Shown in pieces: positions 1-8,023 of a DNA stretch of 64,000 nt. Each line of letters starts with the position of its first letter. The first letter of the stretch is position 1. Position numbers and translations under genes: made by a program. The DNA lies in the NCBI RefSeq assembly GCF_009828835.1, contig NZ_WTTB01000004.1:62001-126000 (forward strand), written 5' to 3'. The DNA is from Erysipelothrix urinaevulpis. GTDB lineage: Bacteria > Bacillota_I > Bacilli_A > Erysipelotrichales > Erysipelotrichaceae. The notes beneath the pieces were generated by a model that was not told the DNA's origin, did no database searches, and worked only from the letters and a program-made list of their open reading frames with translations.

Positions 1-190
1 TAGAAGTATTCTTTTTTATATTTATCATCTTTGTATAATCGACCATTTTATGTGCAACTACAGATTAGCATTACTACTACCGACAAGCTCCAACTTTTTA
101 GCTACAGTTTAAAATAATGTCCCATAGTCTTCTTAATAGTTTCAAAAAAAAAAAGCTAATTACATTATCTTATATTAATGCAAATAACGA

Positions 191-760
191 TTAAATTTCA
201 TGCCTAAAGCTATATTCTTTACCTGCTCCCAAAGGCTCAACGGATACTTCAACACTACCGAAATCTGCAGGAAATGGCTCATTTTCCTCCCCGCTTATTA
301 ATACTTCAATTATAAAATAATTTTCAGTCTCATCTAAGTAAATACGGCCCAATGTTTTATATTTTTTTTGAATTTTAAAGTAACTGTCGATAATTTCTAA
401 AGTCTTAGATAAATCATTAATCGCATTCATTTCCCATTTATCTAGACTTGATAAAATGATGTAGTTTATTTGGAGATTATTAACTGTATTTAAAAATTTT
501 GAATACTTTATATCAGTCTTATATAAACAGAAATAAGGTATAAGTATAACTATTTCGTAGTAAACTATATCTGAGCATAATTCAATAAAACTAAATCCAT
601 AATTATATTGATCTTTAATGATTAATAATACAGCAATAAGTCGATAAATAATAAAAACGTATCTTGTACGTGAAAAATTTTTATTTCTTGAAAAATAATA
701 GAAAAAATATAATGAAAAAATGTAAATAGTGGTTTCTAAAAGCATTAAAAACAATTCCAT
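191..760 (-). CDS. Small membrane protein, possible bacteriocin immunity protein (copy 2)
   Basis: This 189-residue protein has hydrophobic segments over roughly residues 1-20, 35-50 and 60-80, followed by a soluble C-terminal half of about 105 residues. I do not recognise a family. Size and layout (N-terminal membrane segments, then a soluble tail) match the 183-residue product at 2103-2654, with a similar central stretch around N-x-L/S-Q-I-N/S-Y and a region rich in I/E/K before the tail, so the two look like distant paralogues. It is the last gene of the bacteriocin operon, separated from the rest by an IS3 remnant. A GAGG-type ribosome binding site lies 5-10 bases before the ATG. Position after a bacteriocin gene suggests immunity, but that is inference from context only. 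Confidence 0.5.
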   Translation of the reverse strand: MELFLMLLETTIYIFSLYFFYYFSRNKNFSRTRYVFIIYRLIAVLLIIKDQYNYGFSFIELCSDIVYYEIVILIPYFCLYKTDIKYSKFLNTVNNLQINYIILSSLDKWEMNAINDLSKTLEIIDSYFKIQKKYKTLGRIYLDETENYFIIEVLISGEENEPFPADFGSVEVSVEPLGAGKEYSFRHEI

Positions 761-826
761 AAAGGACCTCTTTTCTTAAAGATGCTGAAGTGATAATGGA
801 ATGTCAACCTTGTTGTTGACACTCAT

Positions 827-1570
827 CTATATAACATTTTCTAAACGATACTGTACAGGCGTTAAGTAATTTAACGTTTGATGGTATCGTTTATTATTAA
901 ACCACCACACATACACTGACAACTCTTGTTTCAATTGCTGTGGTGTTTCGAACCTATTTGGATAAATAAACTCTGTTTTTATTGACTTAAAGGTCGCTTC
1001 AGCGACCGCATTATCATATGGTACTCCAGTTTCACTCAGTGATCTGGATATCCCAAATATATTAATGAGGTCTTCTATAAGAGAACTCTTAAACTTCATG
1101 CCTCTATCACTATTGAAGTATTGCACATTGTTTAAACTTCCATTAACTGTTGCGAATGCTTCTTTTACGAGCTGGGCCGTTTTTCTTGGACCTGCACTGT
1201 AGCCTATTATTTCCTACCCCAACGTAGGTGAGCTCACTTACGATGACTTCTTTTTGCTTTCTACCATTGAACTCTTGATTAACGATGTTCATGATTGCTC
1301 TCGGTTAACATTTTGCCTTTCTGGCTTGAACTGAACTACTGTATAACGTGATACAAGGCCTTCTTCTGCCATGATATGACCAATTCTACGTCGTGATAAA
1401 TTAATCCCTTGTTCCTGACAAGCACGCTTAATTTTGCGGGTACCATAGATTTGATTACTTTCATGAAATATCTTTATGACTAAGTCTGTATGAATATCTT
1501 TTTTCTTGGAGAAGTCTTTATCTCTATATTTATAATATCCGGATCTACTAATCTCTAAAATTCTACACAT
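827..1570 (-). pseudogene. IS3-family transposase OrfB, broken
   Basis: The N-terminal part (1289-1570) has the HTH_21 region with the I-Y-G-T-R-K-I motif. The C-terminal part has the integrase core with S-D-R-G and the catalytic Glu in A-V-A-E-A-T. Between them the reading frame fails twice. Near 1287 the frame shifts after N-R-E-Q-S, and the matching sequence N-I-V-N-Q-E-F-N-G-R-K continues in another frame. Near 1216 about 40-50 bases seem to be missing, and the frame moves again before E-I-I-G-Y-S-A-G-P-R-K. The first catalytic Asp, normally in S-D-L-T-Y, is replaced by Glu (S-E-L-T-Y). Three separate lesions make this an inactive remnant. Confidence 0.88.
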
Positions 1571-1605
1571 CTCGCTGACTGGATACTTGTGTTCATTTTA
1601 TTTCA

Positions 1606-1911
1606 TTACTTTGATTTTCGTCCCATAATCAGCGTCGCTTGCTTTAAAATATCGACCTCCATTCTAAGTTTTTGATTTTCTTCACGGAGTTTTCTTGACT
1701 CATCTATAGATTCTTTATTATCTACAGTAACATCATCATTTGAATTAGATCCATACTTTTTTTCTCCACTGATATATCGATGCGGGGACCAATCATACTC
1801 ATCAATTAGTTCAGCAGGAGATTTTCCTGACTCATACAAAGAAACCATTTGTTTCTTAAAATCTTCACTGTAAGTTCTTCGTTTCTTTGAACTCATAGTA
1901 TCATTCCTCAC
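1606..1911 (-). CDS. IS3-family transposase OrfA
   Basis: The 101-residue product has the N-terminal helix-turn-helix of IS3 OrfA proteins (R-R-T-Y-S-E-D-F-K-K-Q-M-V) and a C-terminal leucine-zipper-like segment (R-K-L-R-E-E-N-Q-K-L-R-M-E-V-D-I-L-K-Q-A). OrfA binds the IS ends and is joined to OrfB by programmed frameshifting in active members. Residues 6 onward (Met at 1896) may be the true start. The frame is intact although its OrfB partner is dead, so it could still bind inverted repeats of any active relative elsewhere. Confidence 0.85.
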   Translation of the reverse strand: MRNDTMSSKKRRTYSEDFKKQMVSLYESGKSPAELIDEYDWSPHRYISGEKKYGSNSNDDVTVDNKESIDESRKLREENQKLRMEVDILKQATLIMGRKSK

Positions 1912-2102
1912 TTACTCTCATTATAACATTTCGTTATATAGAGAAGTGTCTACCTGAGTGTAACCTTTCCACAGTTCAAATAATTATATTGCGATAATCA
2001 AACATTATTAATTATTACGATATAATTATTTGTTTTGTTGATCAAAGTGTGGCCCATTCTTATCAGAATTATTATCATTTTTGATTAGTCATCGATTTAT
2101 TT

Positions 2103-2654
2103 CTATAAGAATACAGTAATTTCAATTCCGTTTTTATATTGATCTATTTGTATTCTTAAATTTTCTTTATTAAAATCTAAATGGATTCGTTTTGCTTTTT
2201 CACCAATAATCCAAATTGTAATTTTTTCTTTACCTATATATCCTATATTAAGAAGTATTGGTGAAGTTATAATTTCATTTTCAACTACTTTAAGAGCTTC
2301 AATTACATCATAACAATCAACTTCTTCTAACTTGCTATATGATGTACTTAAAAAATAATTAATTACACTTGAGTTAATTTGATAGTATAATCTCTTTTTT
2401 TTCTTATCTTGATAATAGGTTCTACATAAAAAATATATATACGATAATTGTAGGTATGTAAAATACAGCACAAATTCGTAAGATATTTCATTTTTAAAAA
2501 TTGACGTGAATAGCAATAGTAATAACAACAATTGTAGCACACGTGCATATAGCTTTGTAATATTGAAATTTATATTTCTTAAAATAAAATATATTAAAGT
2601 TAGTAACTTTTCAATCACAAATAATTTAATAAAAACAACTAAATAATATTGCAT
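2103..2654 (-). CDS. Small membrane protein, candidate bacteriocin immunity protein (copy 1)
   Basis: This 183-residue protein has hydrophobic N-terminal segments at about residues 5-25, 38-52 and 58-80, then a basic stretch (D-K-K-K-K-R) and a soluble C-terminal region. No known family is recognised. It starts 50 bases after the bacteriocin stop codon, with AGGAG six bases before the ATG, and a strong hairpin (2669-2699) fills the gap. Bacteriocin genes of the double-glycine class are normally followed by a cognate immunity gene, usually a small membrane protein, so immunity is the leading guess. The 189-residue protein at 191-760 looks like a diverged second copy. Confidence 0.6.
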   Translation of the reverse strand: MQYYLVVFIKLFVIEKLLTLIYFILRNINFNITKLYARVLQLLLLLLLFTSIFKNEISYEFVLYFTYLQLSYIYFLCRTYYQDKKKKRLYYQINSSVINYFLSTSYSKLEEVDCYDVIEALKVVENEIITSPILLNIGYIGKEKITIWIIGEKAKRIHLDFNKENLRIQIDQYKNGIEITVFL

Positions 2655-2668
2655 AATAGTCTCCTAGA

Positions 2669-2699
2669 AATCATTTAGGAATTTAATCCCTAAATGATT
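2669..2699 (-). terminator. Hairpin between bacteriocin and immunity-like gene
   Basis: An 11-base-pair perfect stem (AATCATTTAGG pairing with CCTAAATGATT) with a 9-base loop lies between the bacteriocin stop codon and the next ribosome binding site. No T-run follows it on the minus strand, so it is more likely an mRNA-stabilising or attenuating hairpin than a full terminator. It could give more precursor mRNA than downstream mRNA. Confidence 0.6.
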
Positions 2700-2703
2700 G
2701 ATT

Positions 2704-3051
2704 TTACAATTTAATGTTGTACCCCGCTTTATTTCCTAGCCAAACAGCTCCTGCATATAGTGCAGTAACCACAAGTATACCTGCTAATGCAGAAGTTAGA
2801 GCTACAGTAACAAATGAACCAAATGTTCCTTTTAGTATTATTGCTTTTGCTATGGGTATAGCTTTTGAAGCAATTACACTTGCAACTTTAGCCAAAGATG
2901 CACCCGCTAATTCGCTGATAATTTTTCCACCAACAAACATTAGAGCTCCATGTAAAACGGCTTTATTTATTCTGAAACTTCTACCGCCATCCAAATACAT
3001 CATTTCTTCCTGATCTAACACTTCATAATTCATTGGCATTACTAATTCCAT
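2704..3051 (-). CDS. Bacteriocin precursor with double-glycine leader
   Basis: The 115-residue product has a leader of about 23 residues ending in Gly-Gly (E-E-M-M-Y-L-D-G-G), with the spaced hydrophobic and acidic residues recognised by C39 peptidases. Cleavage would leave a mature peptide of about 92 residues, rich in Ala, Gly, Val, Ile and Lys, with no cysteine and at least two strongly hydrophobic helix-like stretches (about residues 33-70 and 76-103). That fits an unmodified, pore-forming class II peptide, though it is longer than most class IIa/b members. GGAGG lies nine bases before the chosen ATG; Met5 and Met7 are alternatives. Upstream genes encode its peptidase-transporter and adaptor. 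Target range is unknown. Confidence 0.8.
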   Translation of the reverse strand: MELVMPMNYEVLDQEEMMYLDGGRSFRINKAVLHGALMFVGGKIISELAGASLAKVASVIASKAIPIAKAIILKGTFGSFVTVALTSALAGILVVTALYAGAVWLGNKAGYNIKL

Positions 3052-3157
3052 AATATTAATCCTCCTTTTTTTATATACTTAATATTATGTGTCATAAGAT
3101 AAACGAAATCTATATATACATCTTGCTCTATTTCCAAGCATCACCTCCTTTAAGTTT

Positions 3158-4606
3158 TCAATTTTTCAAGTTAAGCATATTAAGCATCCAGTCTAAATAT
3201 GTTTCTTTTTCGTAGACTATTCTTGCTTCAACCGGCATCGATGAAATAATTTCGATTGTCTCATCTTTGCTTTTTAAAATATAAGAATCCGAGTTTATTT
3301 TAACCCTATATAGAAGCATATTGCCTTCTTGAGACTCCTGGGAAATTGTTCCTGAATCTATAAATACAAGTTTCCCTTTTAACGTGCCAAACTTTGTCGA
3401 ATTAACTCCATTAACCGCTATATTTACATCATCATTTAAAGATATCTTCGAAATATCCGAAGCTAAAATATAGGCTTCAATAATGAACTTATCGATGTCT
3501 TGAGTAGAAACATCCGCAATAACTTGATTTTGCTGGAGTGAACTTCCAACCCTCATGGGATTTACATAATGTATAACTCCATCATGTGTAGCTTTAATTT
3601 GATATGTTTCTTTTTGTTCTAAAGAAAGTTTCAAGTTTGATTCTAGTTCAGTAATTTTTGTCTCAACTTGACTTCGATTTTTACCGAGTTCCATCATTAA
3701 CTGAGATTTCATTTGGGATGTTTGATTCATTGGGTTTTCAAACTGGTCTTTTAAAGAATCAAGTTCTTCTTTCATACCTTTAATTTCGTTAATTTTATTT
3801 TCGAGTTCTATCTCTAAATCACTCATTTCAATAATTTGGGTTTCAATTTGTTCCAAGTCATTTTGATGTTTGTTATCTAAATCTTTATATTTCTGTAAAC
3901 TCTTTTCAATTTCTGTTTTCTTATCTTCGTCTTGTTCTTGAGTAAATTCTTCGCCTAATTCATTAATCTTCTTCTGAGTGTTTTTTATATTCTTCTTTAT
4001 TTCATTTTTTTTTATTCTATATCCTGAAGACTTAAATCTATGAATGTCATTTTCCAAATCTTTAACTTCTTGAGATACTTTACTAAGATGTTTCTCTTTA
4101 TTTTTGATTTTCTTCGACTCAATATTATCAGAAAAATTATCAGATTCTTTTTGTTGTAAGTAATATTCCATATAACCAAAATATTCTTGTTCTAATCCTG
4201 AATTTTTCATGTAATTAACAGAATTAGTTAAAGACTCTTGATACTTATCCATTGCGTTGACCTTTTCATATGCCTGTTCCAATTGCTCAATGATTACTTT
4301 CTCTTGTAATGATTCTTTTCCATCAGATACTACAAGCAGAACATCATTTTCTTTTACTGTAGATCCTTCGCTTTTCATTACTTTCGTAACCATTCCATTG
4401 ACATTTGAAGAAATATACTGAGCATCACTCCCTCTAACAACACCCTGTGCCTTTACTATATAGGTTTTTTTAATAATGCTTGAAGCAACAAGTGAAGCTA
4501 TCAATAGAAATCCAATAAAAATAGAGAAATATGTTCCAAATTTTGGTGGTTCCTTATCAAAGAATATTCGACTATCTCTAAGTTCGTTTTTTGAATACAA
4601 CTTCAT
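3158..4606 (-). CDS. HlyD-type bacteriocin export adaptor
   Basis: The 482-residue protein has one N-terminal membrane segment (about residues 26-46), a short biotinyl/lipoyl-like region (V-V-R-G...V-T-K-V-M-K-S-E-G), a long charged coiled coil (about residues 140-335) and a C-terminal beta-barrel-like part. This is the layout of the membrane-fusion/accessory proteins that work with C39-peptidase ABC transporters in Gram-positive bacteriocin export (LcnD/MesE type). It overlaps the preceding gene by four bases, so translation is probably coupled, and it lies just upstream of the precursor gene. Confidence 0.88.
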   Translation of the reverse strand: MKLYSKNELRDSRIFFDKEPPKFGTYFSIFIGFLLIASLVASSIIKKTYIVKAQGVVRGSDAQYISSNVNGMVTKVMKSEGSTVKENDVLLVVSDGKESLQEKVIIEQLEQAYEKVNAMDKYQESLTNSVNYMKNSGLEQEYFGYMEYYLQQKESDNFSDNIESKKIKNKEKHLSKVSQEVKDLENDIHRFKSSGYRIKKNEIKKNIKNTQKKINELGEEFTQEQDEDKKTEIEKSLQKYKDLDNKHQNDLEQIETQIIEMSDLEIELENKINEIKGMKEELDSLKDQFENPMNQTSQMKSQLMMELGKNRSQVETKITELESNLKLSLEQKETYQIKATHDGVIHYVNPMRVGSSLQQNQVIADVSTQDIDKFIIEAYILASDISKISLNDDVNIAVNGVNSTKFGTLKGKLVFIDSGTISQESQEGNMLLYRVKINSDSYILKSKDETIEIISSMPVEARIVYEKETYLDWMLNMLNLKN

Positions 4607-5106
4607 AGTGTTTTTACCGGAACAAATAAGTCCATTATTAAGAGTTCTTCTTTTTCTTCAACGATTATGGAGTAAGTAACATCACTTGAAATGAGTTCTT
4701 TTTCATAGAAATGAAGATTTATCTTGTCATGAGCGAAATTTGAATATTGTGGGTGGTCAGAAAATCTAACGTATACACAATGTTCAGCAGTTAGTTTATC
4801 ATAGGTTTTGTATATATTTTTATACTGAGTATAATCATGTGCTTGGATCATAAGATCATAATTTGTTGTTAAATAACCTTCATCGCTTATATTTGTTCCA
4901 AAGTTTTTTGTGATTAAGGGACCAAATCCTTGTACTTTCAATACGTCAAGTTTGTTGATGAATCTATTTATTTCATCTTCTAAAGAATCCAAGGAAATAT
5001 CCCTCAATTCATGAACTAAAACATTTTTTAACACTAATTTTTTATTTTCTAATACTTCTAATTTAGCCATAAGTGATTTCTTCTCCTTCATAATTGTGTT
5101 CATCAT
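4603..5106 (-). CDS. Stand-alone GyrI/DUF5085-like protein within the exporter operon
   Basis: The 167-residue product starts with a helical, coiled-coil-like segment (residues 5-50) and continues into a region that reads like a GyrI/SHS2 effector-binding fold: G-F-G-P-L-I-T-K-N-F, later H-C-V-Y-V-R-F, and a final T-Y-S-I-I-V-E-E-K-E-E-L-L-I-M-D-L-F-V-P-V. There is no helix-turn-helix, membrane segment or signal peptide. DUF5085-type and BmrR-type domains have this pattern, but the match is from memory and weak. The gene overlaps the transporter gene by 44 bases and the adaptor gene by four, so it is made together with the export machinery. Role unknown; ligand sensing, chaperoning of the precursor or accessory immunity are possible. 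Confidence 0.55.
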   Translation of the reverse strand: MMNTIMKEKKSLMAKLEVLENKKLVLKNVLVHELRDISLDSLEDEINRFINKLDVLKVQGFGPLITKNFGTNISDEGYLTTNYDLMIQAHDYTQYKNIYKTYDKLTAEHCVYVRFSDHPQYSNFAHDKINLHFYEKELISSDVTYSIIVEEKEELLIMDLFVPVKTL

Positions 5107-7309
5107 ATTTATTTTTAACTTCTTCTATATCCATATGTGACATTTGCATATTGATCATCGATGCATATTTACCATTTAAAGCCATAAGTTCATGATGATT
5201 GCCACTCTCAATAACTTTTCCTTTATCAAGTAAGTATATATAATCACTATTCATTATTGTCGAAAGTCTATGAGCGATAATAATTGTTGTTTTCGATGTA
5301 ATTTTATTGAATATCAAATCATGTATTTTTCTTTCGCTAAAAGAATCTAGATTAGAGGTTGCTTCATCAAAAAGGAAAATCTCTGGTTCTTTTAAAAGTG
5401 CTCTTGCAATAGCTAATCGCTGTTTTTCACCACCAGATAGATTACTTCCACCTTCTTCAATGTATGATCCGTAGCGATTCGGCATGCTTTCGATAAAATC
5501 AGACGCGCCAGATAATTTGCATGCAGTTACAATTTCTTCATAGGTAGCAAGATTATTACCTACTTTTAAGTTGTCAATGATTGTTCCAGAAAACAATTCA
5601 ATATTTTGAGGAATATAAGCAATCTTATTTCTTAAGAATTGATGTCCAATGTCTTTAATGTTGTATCCCGTTAGTGTTATTTTCCCAGATTCATTTTCAA
5701 TGAACTTCATAATAAGTCTGGCTATCGTACTTTTACCTGCACCACTTTCCCCTACAAAAGCAACTTTTTTTCCACTTGGAATTGTTAAATTTAAATCGTT
5801 TATTACAGGTGGTCGTGATCCATAAGAAAAACTAACATTTCCAAAAACAATATCTCCATTAAGTGGAATATTAGTCAATAGATTTTTTGACTCGTCCTCT
5901 TCAACATCCAAGCTCATCAACTCACCTAAGCGTTTCATTGAAATTTGCGCTTCTTGAAATGTTATTTGTAATGAAACTAAATTTTGAATTGGTTCTGTAA
6001 AATATTGACTTAATGTTTGAAATACTAAAAGATCACCAATACTCATTTTTCCATCTATAATAAATAGTGCTCCTACCCCCATAAACAACACATTTCCTAA
6101 CGCACCAACAAAATTTGCAAGAAACCCTTGAAAATTTTGTAGAATACCTACTTTGTATTCAAGTTTCAATGCATTTACATATCTTGATTCTAGTTTACTT
6201 ATTTGAGAAGATTCATCTGACATTGATTTAATCGTCTCGATATTTTCTACTGATTCAATTAGTTGGGCATTCAACATTGCACTTGATTCCATTTGTTCAT
6301 AATTATATTTTTTATAAGGTTTCTTAAAGACATAAATTAAAATTATATTAATAATTACTATCAAGAGTAAAATGCCGAATAATTTCGAATTCAAATTCCA
6401 AAGTACAATTGCAGATATTACCGAAAGGAGTACATCCATAACTAACGAGATTGATAAAGAGGTGAATATTTCTTTAATTGTCATAGCATCTTGAAAACGC
6501 GTTAAGATATCTCCAACTTTTCTTGTAATAAAGAAAAAGTAAGGTAATCTTATAATATGATTGTAATACCCAAGTAATAAAGGTATATCAATTTTTCTTG
6601 ACAAATATAAAAGCACATGTTGACGAAATGCCGAAAGTAAATTTTGAACTAGCGAAACAAGAATAAAAAACAATAAAAATACATACAGACTCTTCTTTAA
6701 CTGAAATGGAATAATTTCATCCATTAATACTTTAGAAAACAAACTAGATAAAATCCCTAATAGACTTAATAATAACGAAATCAATATTGTTGTAAATAGA
6801 AGTCTCTTTTGTGGAAGTATCAAAACTTTAAATACTTCAAACATTGATTTGTCTTTTAAAGTTGACTCCTCAAATTCGCTCGTTGGAATGAGTACAATAA
6901 AAACGCCAGTAAACCACGAATCAAAATCTTCGTACGTTTGCTTACTGACTTCATTTGCTGGATCCGATATTATAAACTCATTCTTCTTAGTGATTTTGTT
7001 AAGCACAACAAAATGGTTAAGACCCGATTCTGTCTTAACTTGAGCAATTGCTGGTAATGTGATCTCTCTGGTTAAATCTTTTGTTGAAGTTCTAACCGCC
7101 TTAACATTGAACTTAAGCTTTTCAAAACCCTCAACGATACCTTTTACACTGGTACCATAAGCATCAGTTCCAATTATTTCCCTAACCTTCATGAGTGATA
7201 TTTCTTTTTTGTATTTTAAAAGTATCGTAGAAATTACTGCTGCAGCACAATCAGACGAATCGTGCTGTTTAACATTTGGATACTTTTTTAGTCTTATTTT
7301 TGATAACAT
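5063..7309 (-). CDS. C39-peptidase bacteriocin ABC transporter
   Basis: The 748-residue protein has the three-part layout of peptidase-containing ABC exporters. Residues 10-140 are a C39 cysteine peptidase with Gln15 and Cys21 in Q-H-D-S-S-D-C, and the His in N-H-F-V-V-L followed by the Asp of S-D-P. Six membrane segments follow at about 165-450. The nucleotide-binding domain has Walker A G-E-S-G-A-G-K-S-T, signature L-S-G-G-E-K-Q-R and Walker B F-L-F-D-E-A-T. It cuts the leader after Gly-Gly and exports the mature peptide. The usual Gly after the catalytic Cys is Ala here. The nearest Shine-Dalgarno sequence is 15 bases upstream, with a tiny overlapping ORF in between. Confidence 0.93.
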   Translation of the reverse strand: MLSKIRLKKYPNVKQHDSSDCAAAVISTILLKYKKEISLMKVREIIGTDAYGTSVKGIVEGFEKLKFNVKAVRTSTKDLTREITLPAIAQVKTESGLNHFVVLNKITKKNEFIISDPANEVSKQTYEDFDSWFTGVFIVLIPTSEFEESTLKDKSMFEVFKVLILPQKRLLFTTILISLLLSLLGILSSLFSKVLMDEIIPFQLKKSLYVFLLFFILVSLVQNLLSAFRQHVLLYLSRKIDIPLLLGYYNHIIRLPYFFFITRKVGDILTRFQDAMTIKEIFTSLSISLVMDVLLSVISAIVLWNLNSKLFGILLLIVIINIILIYVFKKPYKKYNYEQMESSAMLNAQLIESVENIETIKSMSDESSQISKLESRYVNALKLEYKVGILQNFQGFLANFVGALGNVLFMGVGALFIIDGKMSIGDLLVFQTLSQYFTEPIQNLVSLQITFQEAQISMKRLGELMSLDVEEDESKNLLTNIPLNGDIVFGNVSFSYGSRPPVINDLNLTIPSGKKVAFVGESGAGKSTIARLIMKFIENESGKITLTGYNIKDIGHQFLRNKIAYIPQNIELFSGTIIDNLKVGNNLATYEEIVTACKLSGASDFIESMPNRYGSYIEEGGSNLSGGEKQRLAIARALLKEPEIFLFDEATSNLDSFSERKIHDLIFNKITSKTTIIIAHRLSTIMNSDYIYLLDKGKVIESGNHHELMALNGKYASMINMQMSHMDIEEVKNKYDEHNYEGEEITYG

Positions 7310-7320
7310 AAAAATCGCAT
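7294..7320 (-). CDS. Eight-codon upstream ORF overlapping the exporter start
   Basis: A GGGGGGAGG sequence at 7325-7333 is well spaced for an ATG at 7320, which opens an eight-codon frame (M-R-F-L-C-Y-Q-K, stop). This frame overlaps the exporter start codon at 7309 in another frame. The exporter ATG itself is 15 bases from that ribosome binding site, which is far. Translation of the short frame could therefore tune or couple exporter translation. This is a reading of the sequence, with no evidence of expression. Confidence 0.35.
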   Translation of the reverse strand: MRFLCYQK

Positions 7321-7380
7321 TTAACCTCCCCCCGGAATTAAACTACAATTACATATTCACATTTATTTTAAACTATTTTA

Positions 7381-7409
7381 AATTTAGCATACATTACTTA
7401 GACTGTCAA
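7381..7409 (-). promoter_or_regulatory. Promoter of the bacteriocin operon
   Basis: On the minus strand TTGACA (7404-7409) and TAAATT (7381-7386) are separated by 17 bases. This places transcription start near 7374, about 65 bases before the exporter ATG. It is the only good sigma-A-like site upstream of the operon. Confidence 0.6.
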
Positions 7410-7973
7410 ATGTTTTCTATTTTTGATTGTGTAAAATGAATGGGGGAATACAAAAATAGCGATTCCGTAGATTTCGCAAGTTGCTGGTAGTTTTTTCTCA
7501 TCACATGGAGAGGGTTTACCGAATCAATAATAACACTCATACCTAAATTCAGGTTCTCCTTATGCCAGGTTCATTATGGCTTCGTATCGTTCTCCTCTTA
7601 ATCCTGTATCCACGTTAAGTTTATTAAAAGGTACCACTATACAATCTAACCGGAGGTAAACAAGTGATAATTCTTTTGCTAAGCCTTCGCTACCGTTGTT
7701 TTTCTTCTGCCCGGAAGCTCGGCCTTTATTATAAGTAAAGGACTTTTATTTCCAAGTTTAACGTTTGGTTGCATTCGTATCATAGCTCTTCTTTCATAAC
7801 ATTTTACTAAACATACTACGTAGCATTATTTTTTGATTTAATTGATTTCATTTTCTAATCCTTTGGATTAATATTACTTTTGTACCTTTTTTATGCTTAC
7901 TATATTCATTCAATTTGTAGACTTGTGTTATAAACATATCATAATTTATAACCCCTTTTAAATTACTTACCTA
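7410..7973. other. Unassigned stretch, possible remnant of a mobile element or structured RNA
   Basis: No intact gene is present. Bases 7445-7810 look unlike the AT-rich flanks: they are richer in G and C and, on the minus strand, carry coding-like fragments in more than one frame (for example N-V-D-T-G-L-R-G-E-R-Y-E-A-I-M-N-L-A and K-P-S-P-C-D-E-K-K-L-P-A-T-C) interrupted by stops. The mix of short purine-rich blocks and frame-broken pieces could be a decayed mobile element such as a group II intron piece, or a structured RNA. I cannot decide between these. Bases 7810-7970 are plain AT-rich spacer. Confidence 0.3.
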
Positions 7974-8005
7974 TAAAAAAAACAAGATGAATTGATTCAT
8001 CTTGT
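7974..8005 (-). terminator. Terminator after tRNA-Gln
   Basis: An 11-base-pair perfect stem (ACAAGATGAAT with ATTCATCTTGT, two-base loop) is followed on the minus strand by a T-run. It lies 18 bases after the tRNA-Gln gene. Confidence 0.85.
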
Positions 8006-8023
8006 CGTTATTTATACATTGGC

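Larger units (their letters stand above)
797..1971 (-). mobile_element. Degenerate IS3-family (IS150-like) insertion sequence
   Basis: The element carries an orfA/orfB pair of IS3 type on the minus strand. Its ends form imperfect inverted repeats: 797-831 on the left and the complement of about 1937-1971 on the right, both starting TGGAA outside and sharing GACACT and CTATATAAC inside (18 of the inner 21 bases match). I see no clear 3-base target duplication, and the exact outer boundary could be two bases further out on the right. OrfB is broken by two frameshifts, so the copy cannot move by itself. It lies between the two immunity-like genes of the bacteriocin operon. Confidence 0.8.

Noticed and set aside
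1-190. Possible gene or terminator at the left edge
   Set aside because: All frames have stops, no hairpin with T-run stands out, and nothing recognisable is seen.
2714-3013. A plus-strand open frame of 99 codons antisense to the bacteriocin gene
   Set aside because: It lies wholly within the better-supported minus-strand precursor gene, has no ribosome binding site and no recognisable domain.
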